NCBI GenBank assembly: GCA_017560085.1
Contig: JAFYPA010000064.1
Coordinates: 18,137 to 82,136 of the forward strand
Reading direction: 5' to 3'
DNA: 64,000 nt
DNA from: Clostridia bacterium
Lineage (GTDB): Bacteria; Bacillota; Clostridia; Oscillospirales; CAG-382
Both the position numbers and the translations under genes were made by a program. Under the pieces are notes generated by a model. It was not told the origin of the DNA, searched no databases, and was given only the letters and a program-made list of their open reading frames with translations. Positions 26,079 to 34,778 of the stretch are shown here, one piece after another. Each line of letters begins with the position of its first letter. Position 1 is the first letter of the stretch.

Positions 26079-27811
26079 GCCTGCACCTCCTCTCGCTGTG
26101 CGCCCATCTGGAGATCGGCAATTTTTCTGTAGGTGGGGCAGGATTCCATAAGCTCGTCGTGTGTTCCCTTGCCCGTTATACAGCCGTCGTCAAGGACGAG
26201 GATGAGGTCTGCGTTTTTGATGGAGCTGATTCTCTGTGCGATAATAACCGAGGTAAGCTCGCCGTAGCCTTCCGCAAGGGCACGACGGAGAAGTGAATCG
26301 GTTTTATAGTCGAGAGCGGACGAGGAGTCGTCCAGAATCAGAATTTCGGGATTACCTGCAAGGGCACGGGAAATGAGAAGCCTTTGCTTCTGACCGCCCG
26401 AAAGATTCGAGCCCTTGATTGTCAGCATATGGTCGAGGCCGTCCTTCAGCTTTGATATGAATTCATAGCTCTGTGCGGCCTTACACGCCTTTATGATATC
26501 GTCGTCGGAAAGATTTCTTCCGAAATTTATGTTTTCGCGGATTGTATCGGCAAAAAGGAAGTCGCTCTGGAATGCAATGCCGAACATTGTGTGGAGCTTT
26601 TCCTCGGGGATTGTTCTTACGTCCTCGCCGCCGATTCTTATGCTTCCCGAATCAACATCGTAAAAGCGCATAAGAAGGTTTATTATTGTGGACTTTCCGC
26701 TACCCGTTGAGCCGATGATTCCGAGGGTTTCGCCCTTTTTGAGGGCAAAGCTTATGTCGGTAAGGTTGTTTTCCTTGCCGTTATAGGAGAAGCATACATT
26801 GTTGAACTCGATATGGCTTTCGGTTTTGATGTCGGAAAGGTCGCCTTCCTTTGCCATAACAGCCATATCATCCTCGGCATCAAGCACCTCGGCTATTCTC
26901 TTGGCGGACACCATTCCCTTGGTGTTGAGAATGAAGATTCTTGTAATACCAAGAATGGCATTAAGCATTATTGTAAAATAGGTAAGAAATGCGATTATAG
27001 CTCCGGGGCGGCTGAGACCCGCATTGATTCTGTATGCTCCGACAAGAACTACCGCAACAAGACCTATATTGAGTATAAGCGTTGTCAGAGGATTTGACAG
27101 TCCCATAACATTTGCCGCTTTTCGCTCGGAGGAGGCAAGCTCCTCGTTGACGTTATTGAAGCGCTTCTTTTCGTATTCGGTTTTGGAAAGAGCCTTGATT
27201 ACACGGATTCCCGTGATGTTTTCCTGCACGGTTTTGACCATATTGTCAAGCTTTTCCTGAACGGTTTTGTATATCGGCACGCCGAGCTTTGTGCAGACAA
27301 GCACCACAAGGCTTACAAGCGGAATCATAGCACAAAGAACAAGGGAAAGGGTTACGTCCATTGTCATTGTAAGGATTATACCGCCCATAAGGAGAATGGG
27401 AGCGCGCACGCCCATTCGCTGTACTCTGTTCATAAACTGATTTACGATATAGGTATCGGAGGTAAGCCTTGAAATAAGGGAGCTTTCCGTGAACTCGTCG
27501 CACCTTTTGGAGGACAGGTGTGTTATCTTGGAGAACAGGTCGTATCTTATCGCTCTTGTTGCCTTACCCGACGTTACAGCCGCCATTCTGTTTGCGGCAA
27601 TATTCCACCAAAGACCGAGAAAGGAGCATACCACCATAAGAACACCGAGAAGGATAACCATACGGATATTTTTCGTAGGAATTACATCATCGATGATGAT
27701 TTCAAGAAGGTACGGCAGAAAAAGCTCTGTCATTGTGGCGGCAAATTTTATTATAAGTCCGAAAATCATATGCCACATATACGGACGGAGATATTTTAGT
27801 ATCAGCTTCAT
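26075..27811 (-). CDS. ABC exporter half-transporter, degenerate ATPase subunit
   Basis: 578 aa from the ATG at 27811, which has an AGGAGG site and gives the family start MKLILKYLRPYM; the frame is open to 27901 but that is past the promoter. Six membrane helices, then an ATPase domain. Walker A is GSTGSGKST and the signature is a perfect LSGGQ. Walker B reads ILILDDSS, with Asp where catalytic Glu should be, and the H-loop His is Gln (IIAQRISS). These two changes mark the non-catalytic site of a heterodimeric exporter. First gene of the pair; promoter at 27904-27933. Confidence 0.92.
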   Translation of the reverse strand: MKLILKYLRPYMWHMIFGLIIKFAATMTELFLPYLLEIIIDDVIPTKNIRMVILLGVLMVVCSFLGLWWNIAANRMAAVTSGKATRAIRYDLFSKITHLSSKRCDEFTESSLISRLTSDTYIVNQFMNRVQRMGVRAPILLMGGIILTMTMDVTLSLVLCAMIPLVSLVVLVCTKLGVPIYKTVQEKLDNMVKTVQENITGIRVIKALSKTEYEKKRFNNVNEELASSERKAANVMGLSNPLTTLILNIGLVAVVLVGAYRINAGLSRPGAIIAFLTYFTIMLNAILGITRIFILNTKGMVSAKRIAEVLDAEDDMAVMAKEGDLSDIKTESHIEFNNVCFSYNGKENNLTDISFALKKGETLGIIGSTGSGKSTIINLLMRFYDVDSGSIRIGGEDVRTIPEEKLHTMFGIAFQSDFLFADTIRENINFGRNLSDDDIIKACKAAQSYEFISKLKDGLDHMLTIKGSNLSGGQKQRLLISRALAGNPEILILDDSSSALDYKTDSLLRRALAEGYGELTSVIIAQRISSIKNADLILVLDDGCITGKGTHDELMESCPTYRKIADLQMGAQREEVQA

Positions 27812-27903
27812 TTCTCTGCCTCCTCTCTTTTTTGTGAAAGCTGCTGAACAATAGGTCTTTATCTTTAGGAAATATATTCTTTTAAGACCGCATATTACCA
27901 ATT

Positions 27904-27933
27904 ATTATACTACCCCACCGCTTATATTGTCAA
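27904..27933 (-). promoter_or_regulatory. Promoter for the heterodimeric ABC exporter
   Basis: On the minus strand TTGACA (27928-27933), 18-bp spacer, TATAAT (27904-27909). Confidence 0.85.
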
Positions 27934-27966
27934 TAGCTTCGGGGAAATATGTTAAAAGTAACAAAT

Positions 27967-28047
27967 ATTCCTACAGAATTTGTGGGTTATTGCACCAATG
28001 CATAGAATTCCTACAAACTTTAGAGGAAATGCTTGACAAATTCCTAC
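27967..28047. promoter_or_regulatory. Three ATTCCTAC boxes upstream of cysE, candidate Rrf2-type operators
   Basis: ATTCCTAC occurs at 27967-27974, 28007-28014 and 28040-28047, the last inside the cysE promoter spacer. An AGGAAAT at 28024-28030 makes an imperfect inverted repeat with the second box. The local Rrf2 gene is the obvious candidate to bind here. Apart from these boxes and the two flanking promoters, I see nothing else in the 302 bp between 27811 and 28114. Confidence 0.5.
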
Positions 28048-28061
28048 TGTGATGGTATACT
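28033..28061 (+). promoter_or_regulatory. Promoter for cysE-rrf2-iscS-iscU
   Basis: TTGACA (28033-28038), 17-bp spacer, TATACT (28056-28061). Confidence 0.88.
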
Positions 28062-28113
28062 TTAAGTGAAGTAAAAATACTGCTTCACTATACACCGAAA
28101 AGAGGTGCAGAAT

Positions 28114-29013
28114 ATGAACGCTTACAGCGAAGAGCAAATCAAGAAAATCACCGCATCACTTATAGAAAATCACGGTGAATGCGACCTTATAAACAAGGAA
28201 TGCGCAAAGCCTCTGCCCAACAGAGATGCAATCATCGAAGTAATAAGAGAGCTTCGCAAGGTAATATTCCCCGGCTATTTTGACAACAATCAGTGCTCCT
28301 CGGGACTTTCCGAATTCCACGTCGGTGAGCTTCTCTCAAGAATTTTCAGAATACTCTCCACACAGATTGAGATTGCCTTTAACTACAGAAACGAGGAAGG
28401 TTTATCAAAGGAGCAGATAAAGGAAAAGAGCGAAAAGATTACCACGGGACTTTTCCAGAAGCTTCCCTACATTCAGCAGATGCTTTACAAGGATGTTCAG
28501 GCGTTCTACGACGGCGACCCTGCGGCAAAGAGCAAGGAGGAGATTATTTTCTCTTACCCCGGACTTGTTGCAATCTACGTTTACAGAATTTCCCACGTTC
28601 TCTACTGCGCAAATGTGCCCTTCATTCCGAGAATTATGAGTGAATACGCTCATTCCAGAACGGGCATTGACATAAACTCCGGTGCGGTTATCGGTGAGTA
28701 CTTCTTCATCGACCACGGCACGGGCATTGTAATAGGTGAAACAACAATCATCGGAAGCGGTGTCAAGATTTATCAGGGCGTAACCCTCGGCGGTCTTTCC
28801 ACAAGAGGCGGTCAGGCTCTCAAGGGCGTCAAGAGACATCCCACCATCAAGGACAATGTTACCATTTATTCCGGTGCATCCATTCTCGGCGGTGATACCG
28901 TTATCGGCGAGGAGGCTGTAATCGGCGGTAACTGCTTTATTACAGAATCCGTTCCTGCGAAAACAACGGTTATTCTTAAGAATCCCGACCTTGTTTTCAA
29001 GGGCAGAAAGTAA
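28114..29013 (+). CDS. cysE: Serine O-acetyltransferase
   Basis: 299 aa from the ATG at 28114 (AGAGG site 8 nt upstream; a GTG at 28105 is in frame). An extended helical N-terminal domain of about 170 residues is followed by a left-handed beta-helix of hexapeptide repeats: GAVIGEYFFIDHGTGIVIGE with the catalytic Asp-His, then TLGGLSTRGGQ, the RHPTIKDNVTIYSGASILG repeats and the final VIGGNCFITESVPA. It makes O-acetylserine from serine and acetyl-CoA, the first step of cysteine synthesis. The long form resembles plant/anaerobe SATs (EpsC-like). It is followed 16 bp later by an Rrf2 regulator. Confidence 0.93.
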   Translation: MNAYSEEQIKKITASLIENHGECDLINKECAKPLPNRDAIIEVIRELRKVIFPGYFDNNQCSSGLSEFHVGELLSRIFRILSTQIEIAFNYRNEEGLSKEQIKEKSEKITTGLFQKLPYIQQMLYKDVQAFYDGDPAAKSKEEIIFSYPGLVAIYVYRISHVLYCANVPFIPRIMSEYAHSRTGIDINSGAVIGEYFFIDHGTGIVIGETTIIGSGVKIYQGVTLGGLSTRGGQALKGVKRHPTIKDNVTIYSGASILGGDTVIGEEAVIGGNCFITESVPAKTTVILKNPDLVFKGRK

Positions 29014-29029
29014 AATCGGGTGATTTGAT

Positions 29030-29443
29030 ATGATGATTTCAACAAAAGGCCGTTATGCACTCCGTGTTATGATTGACCTTGCAAGACACGAAAGAGATGA
29101 GTTCGTCTCGCTCAAGGGTATTTCCGAAAGGCAGCAGATTTCAATGAAATATCTTGAAGCTATCGTGGCGGTGCTCAACAAGGCGGATTTCCTTCAGTCT
29201 CAGAGAGGCAAGGACGGCGGATACAGACTTGCTAAAAATCCGAGTGAGTACACAATCGGCTCCGTTTTAAAGCTTACCGAGGGCTCACTTGCTCCCGTTG
29301 CCTGCCTTGAGGGCGGATGCGACACGGTATGTCAGAGTGCGGACGGATGTATTACGCTTCCGCTCTGGCAGAAGCTTGACGGCATTATAGACAATTATCT
29401 CGAAGGCGTAACGCTTCAGGATTTGATTGACGGCAAGGTATAA
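29030..29443 (+). CDS. Rrf2 family transcriptional regulator (IscR/CymR-like)
   Basis: 137 aa. Begins MMISTKGRYALRVMIDLA, the Rrf2 signature, with a winged HTH (SLKGISERQQISMKYLEAIVAVLNKADFLQS.RGKDGGYRLAK). The cluster CLEGGCDTVCQSADGC (about 92-107) supplies four Cys where IscR uses three to hold a [2Fe-2S] cluster; CymR lacks them. It could therefore sense Fe-S status, while its position between cysE and iscS also fits a cysteine regulator. It may bind the ATTCCTAC boxes before cysE. Confidence 0.9.
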   Translation: MMISTKGRYALRVMIDLARHERDEFVSLKGISERQQISMKYLEAIVAVLNKADFLQSQRGKDGGYRLAKNPSEYTIGSVLKLTEGSLAPVACLEGGCDTVCQSADGCITLPLWQKLDGIIDNYLEGVTLQDLIDGKV

Positions 29444-29507
29444 TTTTCAAGGATAAAAGGCAAATTAAAACAAAGAGTTTTTCACATAAAAGAAAGGAAT
29501 GGCGGAT

Positions 29508-30695
29508 ATGACAATCTACGCAGACAACGCCGCAACGACAAAAACAAGTAAAAAAGCAATAGAGGCTATGCTCCCCTATTTCGACAAGATATACGGCAAC
29601 CCCTCCAGCCTTCACACGGTAGGTCAGGAGGCTAAGGAGGCACTTACGGAGGCGAGAGAAAGAATCGCAAAATGTCTCGGTGCGGAAACAAACGAAATCT
29701 ACTTTACATCAGGCGGAAGCGAGGCGGACAATCAGGCTATCGTCTCTGCGGCTGTAAACGGTGCAAAGAAGGACAAGAAGCACATTATCTCCACAAAGTT
29801 TGAGCATCACGCAGTTCTTCATACTCTCAAGAAGCTTCAGAAGCAGGGCTATGAGGTAACCTACCTTGATGTTCACGAAAACGGTATCGTTACCGCAAAC
29901 GAGGTTAAGGCGGCAATCAAGCCCGAAACCTGCCTTGTTACAATTATGTACGCAAACAACGAAATCGGTACGATTCAGCCTATAGCGGAAATCGGTAAGG
30001 TTTGCCGTGAGGCGGGAGTTCCCTTCCACACTGATGCTGTTCAGGCGGTGGGACATCTTCATATCGATGTTAAAGAGCAGAATATAGATATGCTTTCCCT
30101 CTCTGCGCATAAGTTCCACGGTCCCAAGGGCGTTGGTGCGCTCTATGTTAAGAAGGGAATCATCCTTTCCAACATCATTGAGGGCGGTGCACAGGAAAGA
30201 GGCAAGAGAGCAGGTACGGAAAACATCCCCGAAATTATGGGAATGGCGGCAGCTCTTGAGGATGCAATTGCAGATCTCGATAAGAATTCCGCATATGTTA
30301 AGGGACTCCGCGATAAGCTCATCGAGGGACTTTCAAAAATCCCCCATGCAAAGATAAACGGTGACCTTGAAAAGAGACTTCCCGGAAACGTAAACATCTG
30401 CTTTGAGGGTATCGAGGGTGAATCTCTCCTTCTCCTTCTCGACGCACACGGAATCTGCGCTTCATCCGGCTCTGCGTGCACATCGGGCTCACTTGATCCC
30501 AGCCATGTTCTTCTCTCATTGGGTCTCCCCCACGAGGTTGCACACGGCTCACTCCGTCTCTCCCTTTGCGAGGAAAACACGGAAGAGGAAATCGACGTGA
30601 TTCTTGAGAAGGTTCCCGAGGTTGTAAATTATCTCCGTAATATGAGCCCGGTTTGGGAAGATCTGGAGAGTGGGAAAAAGGCACACATTATCTGA
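29508..30695 (+). CDS. iscS: Cysteine desulfurase, IscS/NifS type
   Basis: 395 aa from the ATG at 29508, chosen because AAAGGA at 29493-29498 is 9 nt from it but directly abuts the in-frame ATG at 29499; it also gives the usual [11 protein letters not shown] start. PLP-binding Lys in [11 protein letters not shown] and active-site Cys in [15 protein letters not shown] are present. It moves sulfur from cysteine to IscU and other acceptors. Its neighbours are rrf2 upstream and iscU downstream. In NifS-like enzymes of Clostridia this gene set serves general Fe-S assembly. Confidence 0.94.
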   Translation: MTIYADNAATTKTSKKAIEAMLPYFDKIYGNPSSLHTVGQEAKEALTEARERIAKCLGAETNEIYFTSGGSEADNQAIVSAAVNGAKKDKKHIISTKFEHHAVLHTLKKLQKQGYEVTYLDVHENGIVTANEVKAAIKPETCLVTIMYANNEIGTIQPIAEIGKVCREAGVPFHTDAVQAVGHLHIDVKEQNIDMLSLSAHKFHGPKGVGALYVKKGIILSNIIEGGAQERGKRAGTENIPEIMGMAAALEDAIADLDKNSAYVKGLRDKLIEGLSKIPHAKINGDLEKRLPGNVNICFEGIEGESLLLLLDAHGICASSGSACTSGSLDPSHVLLSLGLPHEVAHGSLRLSLCEENTEEEIDVILEKVPEVVNYLRNMSPVWEDLESGKKAHII

Positions 30696-30720
30696 TGACG
30701 GATGTGAGGGGCGGATTAAA

Positions 30721-30770
30721 ATGCATAATGCATAATGCATAATGCATAATCAAGACCGCAAGCGGGCTTG
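30721..30770. repeat. Dispersed repeat: 7-bp tandem tract plus hairpin (copy 1)
   Basis: Four copies of ATGCATA (30721-30748) followed by CAAGACCGCAAGCGGGCTTG, an imperfect hairpin (30751-30770). It lies between iscS and iscU. About 110 bp of further A/T-rich sequence with no gene follows. Related copies are at 44740, 49918, 50009 and 63950. Confidence 0.75.
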
Positions 30771-30879
30771 ACGAGTGGAGCCAATAAGTCAAATTTTTTG
30801 CCGAGCTTTTTTCTAAAAAAGCGAGCCGTCGGAGACCTCTCGTAAAAAAAGATTATAATTTTGAAAGGAATATAAAGCT

Positions 30880-31320
30880 ATGTTATACAGTGAAAAGGTA
30901 ATGGATCATTTTAAGAATCCGAGGAACGTTGGTAAGATGGATGATGCTGACGGAGTCGGTGAGGTAGGTAATGCCAAGTGTGGAGATATTATGAAGATAT
31001 ATCTCAAGATTGAGGATGGTATTATTGTTGATGCCAAGTTCAACACATTTGGTTGCGGATCTGCTATTGCTACGAGCTCTATGGCTACAGAGATGATTAA
31101 GGGCAAGAAGGTTGAGGAGGCTCTTGAGCTTACCAACAAGGCTGTTGTTGAGGCTCTTGACGGACTTCCGCCTGCGAAGATTCACTGCTCGGTTCTTGCT
31201 GAGGAGGCTGTTAAGGCGGCTATCAAGAACTACTACGATAAGAACGGTATCGAATACGATAAGAAGATGTTCTGTGACGGCGACTGCTGTCATTGCCACG
31301 CTCACGACGACGAGGAATAA
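30880..31320 (+). CDS. iscU: Fe-S cluster assembly scaffold IscU/NifU-like protein
   Basis: 146 aa. IscU fold with MLYSEKVMDHFKNPRNVG and the three cluster-ligand Cys in NAKCGD, FGCGSA and HCSVLA. The C-terminus adds a short Cys/His/Asp-rich tail (CDGDCCHCHAHDDEE) that is not part of the core domain. GAAAGGA precedes the ATG. It receives sulfur from IscS for cluster building. The 184-bp gap after iscS holds a dispersed repeat, so coupling may be looser than for the other genes of the set. Confidence 0.93.
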   Translation: MLYSEKVMDHFKNPRNVGKMDDADGVGEVGNAKCGDIMKIYLKIEDGIIVDAKFNTFGCGSAIATSSMATEMIKGKKVEEALELTNKAVVEALDGLPPAKIHCSVLAEEAVKAAIKNYYDKNGIEYDKKMFCDGDCCHCHAHDDEE

Positions 31321-31325
31321 TTCTT

Positions 31326-31823
31326 ATGGCACGCATTGAAGGTCTGAGGCTTGAGATTGTCCCCTATTGCGACATATACAGAGAAAAGGTCATTGAAATG
31401 ACGGTTTTCGCGTGGCAGGGGATTTTCGATGAGTACAAAAGAAGGCTCGGAGATAAGATGTTTTCCGATCTCTACGGAGACTGGAAGGAAACCAAGACCG
31501 CCCGAGTTATATCGGGTATGACATCGGGCAAGGGATATGTTGCTCTTGCCGAGGGAGAAATTGCGGGCTTCATTTATTACGTCACCGACGAAAAAAAGAA
31601 GCTTGGTACAGTTGAGGAAAATGCGGTTTCCGAGGAGTTTCTCGGCAACGGAATCGGCAGAAAAATGTACGAATTCGTGCTTTCAAAAATGAAAGAGGAC
31701 GGCATGATTTACGCTCAGGTCGGCACGGGGCTTGACGATGCCCATGCGCCTGCGAGAGTGAGTTATATCAAGGCGGGCTTTGATAAGGCGCTTCCGAGCG
31801 TCAGACTATTCAAGGAACTATAA
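31326..31823 (+). CDS. GNAT family N-acetyltransferase
   Basis: 165 aa from the ATG at 31326 (GAGG at 31312-31315). GNAT features: FYVTDEKKKLGTVEENAVSEEFLGNGIGRKMYEF, in which EEFLGNGIGRKM is the acetyl-CoA loop, and a C-terminal SYIKAGFDKALPSVRLFK, the usual 'Y.k.GF' end. The substrate is unknown. It starts 6 bp after iscU and ends in a strong terminator, so it is probably the last gene of the cysE operon, although its role there is unclear. Confidence 0.85.
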   Translation: MARIEGLRLEIVPYCDIYREKVIEMTVFAWQGIFDEYKRRLGDKMFSDLYGDWKETKTARVISGMTSGKGYVALAEGEIAGFIYYVTDEKKKLGTVEENAVSEEFLGNGIGRKMYEFVLSKMKEDGMIYAQVGTGLDDAHAPARVSYIKAGFDKALPSVRLFKEL

Positions 31824-31827
31824 AATA

Positions 31828-31859
31828 AAACCGGGGTCGATTGACTCCGGTTTGTTTTT
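31828..31859. terminator. Bidirectional terminator between convergent genes
   Basis: An 11-bp stem AAACCGGGGTC/GACTCCGGTTT with a GATT loop, then TTTGTTTTT on the plus strand. Confidence 0.9.
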
Positions 31860-31861
31860 GC

Positions 31862-33811
31862 TTATGCTCTTTCAATTACCGCTTCCTGAATCTCCTCGCA
31901 AAGAGAAGTAAAGCGCGTGCTGTATCCACTGATTTTTACCATTACATCGCTGTGCTCGGACGGATTTTCCTTTGCTTTGCGAAGAAGGTTTGCATCTACA
32001 GTGTTTATCGCTATGTGGAAGCCTCCTGCGGCAAAATAGGTCTTTATGAAGGAATTCAGCACATCTCCCTCGGAAATGTCCTTCTTGTTCAGTGTGATAA
32101 GCGTAGGACAGCCGTCGGGGAAATATTCGGCATCTATGTTTGCACTCGAGAGAAGCGCACTTGTTACGTTGTCTCTGTGAGGCATTGCGCAGGGCATAAC
32201 ACCATAGGACAACAGCTCACCGCTTCTTCTGCCGTTGACGTTTCCAGCCTTGCCTCTGCTGAAGATGTCGGCTACAAATAGGAATAACGAGGGGGTAATT
32301 ACTATCTTATCCGATATTGGGTTCTGCAGTATGACCTCACCGATAAAGCGGGAAATCTCTTTTGCCATTGCGTTGCTTTCGGGGCTGTTTGAGCCGTAGT
32401 GACCCTCAAGTGATTGGATTTTTCTGTATAGCTCTTCGTTTTCGAAATTTCTTTCTGCCTCTGCGCGAAGCTTTGCAACGGTGGTATAGCCCTCTTCAAA
32501 TACAAGCTTTTTGATTGTGTAGAGGCTGTCGATAAGAATGCCGATTCCGAGGATGTTTATTCCGCAAATGCGTTTATCAAAACTTCTGTTTATCAAGGAA
32601 TATGCGAAGGGACTTACAAAGCCGAAGTCGCAGTCTGCATTGGATTTCATACCGGGTAGAATTTCGGTTTTGCAATATTCCTCGTAATGCTTTTTGTATG
32701 CGTTGTAAAATTCGTCGTAGGTTTTGTAGTTGTCTGCTGTACAAAGGAATCTGTCAAAGGAGTCGTAGAGGTAGAAATTTCCCGAAACGGTGTTTGAGAA
32801 TATTCCGCAGGGCGCCGCCTCATAACAGCCTACAATTCCGTAGTCGGTTGCCTCTTCCCTTGTGAAGCCGTAACGCATAAGTCCGTTTATTACAACCTCA
32901 TCGTTGAAATATGCGGGCATTCCGCATCCCGTAAGAGTAAGAGCCTTTGCCTTGTCAAGAATTTCCTTGCTCGTCTTATCCGAAACACGGAGCGAAACAG
33001 AGGGCTGGCGCATTGTGATTTCCGTCTGCGCCTCAAGGAATATGGCGGTAAGCTCGTTTTCCGTATCGCCGCCGAGGGTGAGCATACAGGATTCGTTGCC
33101 CTCGGAGACCTTTATGCAGAAGCACATAATAAGCTTTTTTGCCGTTTCTCTTGTGAGTGTTCCGTTCTCTATATCGTTTTTATAATAGGGATATAAATAA
33201 GCATCCGCGCGACCGAAGGAGATTGCCGAATTGTTGCACTCCGTTTCAAGAAAGCACATTGCAAACCACACAAGCTGAAGTGCCTGCCAAAAGCTTTGGG
33301 GTGCATTCTCGCTGATATAGTCGCAGTTTTCCGCGATGCCGAGAAGCCTTTCGCGATGTGTAAGGTCGCAATTTTTGCTCTGTTCCCTTGCTGAATCGGA
33401 GTAGCTCCTGATGTATTCGGAAAATGCCGTCATTGCTTCGCAGGCGTATTTGCCCATCGGCAACGAATCGGCGTCCTTGATTTTGCCGTTTATTCCTTTG
33501 TTTAGAAAATCTACGAAGTCGGGGATAAAATGTCCGCGGTTAAAGGGGGATTTTATTCCCTTTTCAAGGACGGTGTTCCATCTCCAGTGCCAGTTTGTTC
33601 CGACAATATATTCGTTGTCGTATATCTCGGCAGGGAATTTTTTTGCAAAGCAGTGATAAAATCCGCTGAAAAGCTTCCAGTCATCGGAAAGGATATCTGT
33701 GTTTTGTGAGAGATATTCACGATAAATATTGCAGACAAGCTCCTTGTGCTCACGGCGTTTGTTGTCAAACATATTTAAGTGGTTGGTTTTCAGAAGATTG
33801 ATTTCATTCAT
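31862..33811 (-). CDS. Glycyl radical enzyme, pyruvate formate-lyase-like, unknown substrate
   Basis: 649 aa. The active-site Cys is C329 in the strand GIVGCYE and the radical Gly is G629 in VKISGYSTRF, both in the right places for the PFL/glycyl radical superfamily. The helical N-terminal region ending in NAPQSFWQALQLVWF and the SFGRADAYLYPYY segment also match. It is shorter than most members (usually ~750-850 aa). An AAGGAG site precedes the ATG. It overlaps the IclR gene upstream by 8 bp. No radical-SAM activating enzyme is encoded nearby, so activation must be supplied from elsewhere. Second Cys C335 lies six residues after C329. Confidence 0.88.
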   Translation of the reverse strand: MNEINLLKTNHLNMFDNKRREHKELVCNIYREYLSQNTDILSDDWKLFSGFYHCFAKKFPAEIYDNEYIVGTNWHWRWNTVLEKGIKSPFNRGHFIPDFVDFLNKGINGKIKDADSLPMGKYACEAMTAFSEYIRSYSDSAREQSKNCDLTHRERLLGIAENCDYISENAPQSFWQALQLVWFAMCFLETECNNSAISFGRADAYLYPYYKNDIENGTLTRETAKKLIMCFCIKVSEGNESCMLTLGGDTENELTAIFLEAQTEITMRQPSVSLRVSDKTSKEILDKAKALTLTGCGMPAYFNDEVVINGLMRYGFTREEATDYGIVGCYEAAPCGIFSNTVSGNFYLYDSFDRFLCTADNYKTYDEFYNAYKKHYEEYCKTEILPGMKSNADCDFGFVSPFAYSLINRSFDKRICGINILGIGILIDSLYTIKKLVFEEGYTTVAKLRAEAERNFENEELYRKIQSLEGHYGSNSPESNAMAKEISRFIGEVILQNPISDKIVITPSLFLFVADIFSRGKAGNVNGRRSGELLSYGVMPCAMPHRDNVTSALLSSANIDAEYFPDGCPTLITLNKKDISEGDVLNSFIKTYFAAGGFHIAINTVDANLLRKAKENPSEHSDVMVKISGYSTRFTSLCEEIQEAVIERA

Positions 33812-34583
33812 ATAAATACTCCTTTCCGGAATAACCGAGGTTTACAGAGATTTCTCTTGCGCATTCCTTTATAAGAGGAAGCTTTTCGTTTATAAGGCTG
33901 TTTTTGTCGTCGTACAGAGTAAGACTTGAAATGCCTATGGCGGCAACAACGCTTCCGTGACAGTCGAAAATCGGGACGGAAATGCAGATTATTCCTCTTG
34001 CGAATTCCTCGTTATCGGTTGCGTAGCCGTTTTTTCTTATTGCTTCGGCTTCGGAAAGAAAATCGTCGGAGGTTGTTATGGTGTTGTCGGTTCTTTTTTC
34101 AACGGGCAAGGCGAAGAATTCCTTTATTTTTTCATCGTTGGAAAAAGCAAGAATCACCTTTCCCGGAGCGGCACAGTTAAGGGGATATTCTCCGCCCACA
34201 CTTCCGTTTATCCTTACCTGCTTTGTTGATTCGTAATGAAGAAGATACAGCACGTTATTGCCGTTTTTCACGCCGTAATATACCGAATCTCCGAGCTTCT
34301 CATTAAGCCTTTTAAGACAGGGCTCTGCGATTTTCACGCTTCCGCTGTCACCTATTCCCGAGGATATTACGGAAAAGGGACGGAGTGTCAGACGGTATTT
34401 CTTGCCGATTTCATCCGACATATATGCCCAGCCTTTTTCCGTCAGAGCTTCAAGCACACGGGAGACCGCATTTTTGTTGATTCCGAGGGCGTTGCTTATA
34501 TCGGCAATGCCTTGCGCGCCGTTATCAGATGCCATAAATTCTATTATTTCAAGGGCATAATCCACTGCGGGAGCCTTTGACAT
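33804..34583 (-). CDS. IclR family transcriptional regulator
   Basis: 259 aa from the ATG at 34583 (AAGGTGAG site); the frame is open to 34631, which is at the -10 box. N-terminal winged HTH (APAVDYALEIIEFMASDNGAQGIADISNALGINKNAVSRVLEAL), then the IclR effector domain with CAAPGKVILAF, FARGIICISVPIFDCHGSVVAAIGIS. First gene of a two-gene operon with the glycyl radical enzyme, whose start it overlaps, so it probably senses that enzyme's substrate or product. Confidence 0.92.
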   Translation of the reverse strand: MSKAPAVDYALEIIEFMASDNGAQGIADISNALGINKNAVSRVLEALTEKGWAYMSDEIGKKYRLTLRPFSVISSGIGDSGSVKIAEPCLKRLNEKLGDSVYYGVKNGNNVLYLLHYESTKQVRINGSVGGEYPLNCAAPGKVILAFSNDEKIKEFFALPVEKRTDNTITTSDDFLSEAEAIRKNGYATDNEEFARGIICISVPIFDCHGSVVAAIGISSLTLYDDKNSLINEKLPLIKECAREISVNLGYSGKEYLYE

Positions 34584-34621
34584 ATTCTCACCTTCCGTTG
34601 TATATTTGTAACGATGTAATA

Positions 34622-34651
34622 AGTATATCACAAAATAATCATTTATGTCAA
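34622..34651 (-). promoter_or_regulatory. Promoter for the IclR/glycyl radical enzyme operon
   Basis: On the minus strand TTGACA (34646-34651), 18-bp spacer, TATACT (34622-34627). Confidence 0.8.
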
Positions 34652-34704
34652 TAGTATAAGCGAAAAAATTACAAGCTCATTTTCAATAAAATTTGCTTTT
34701 CCCC

Positions 34705-34733
34705 TTGACAAATAAAAAACAATGTGGTATAAT
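34705..34733 (+). promoter_or_regulatory. Promoter for the TetR/fatty-acid regulator gene
   Basis: TTGACA (34705-34710), 17-bp spacer, TATAAT (34728-34733). Operator copy 1 starts 6 bp downstream. Confidence 0.9.
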
Positions 34734-34739
34734 CACTTC

Positions 34740-34754
34740 AGCATATTGTGTGCT
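34740..34754. promoter_or_regulatory. AGCACA-type operator copy 1 (tetR promoter)
   Basis: AGCATATTGTGTGCT, an imperfect copy of the palindrome seen three times before fabH. It sits at the expected transcription start of the tetR gene, where binding would block transcription. Confidence 0.75.
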
Positions 34755-34778
34755 AAGAATTCCGAAGGAGGTCAGACA

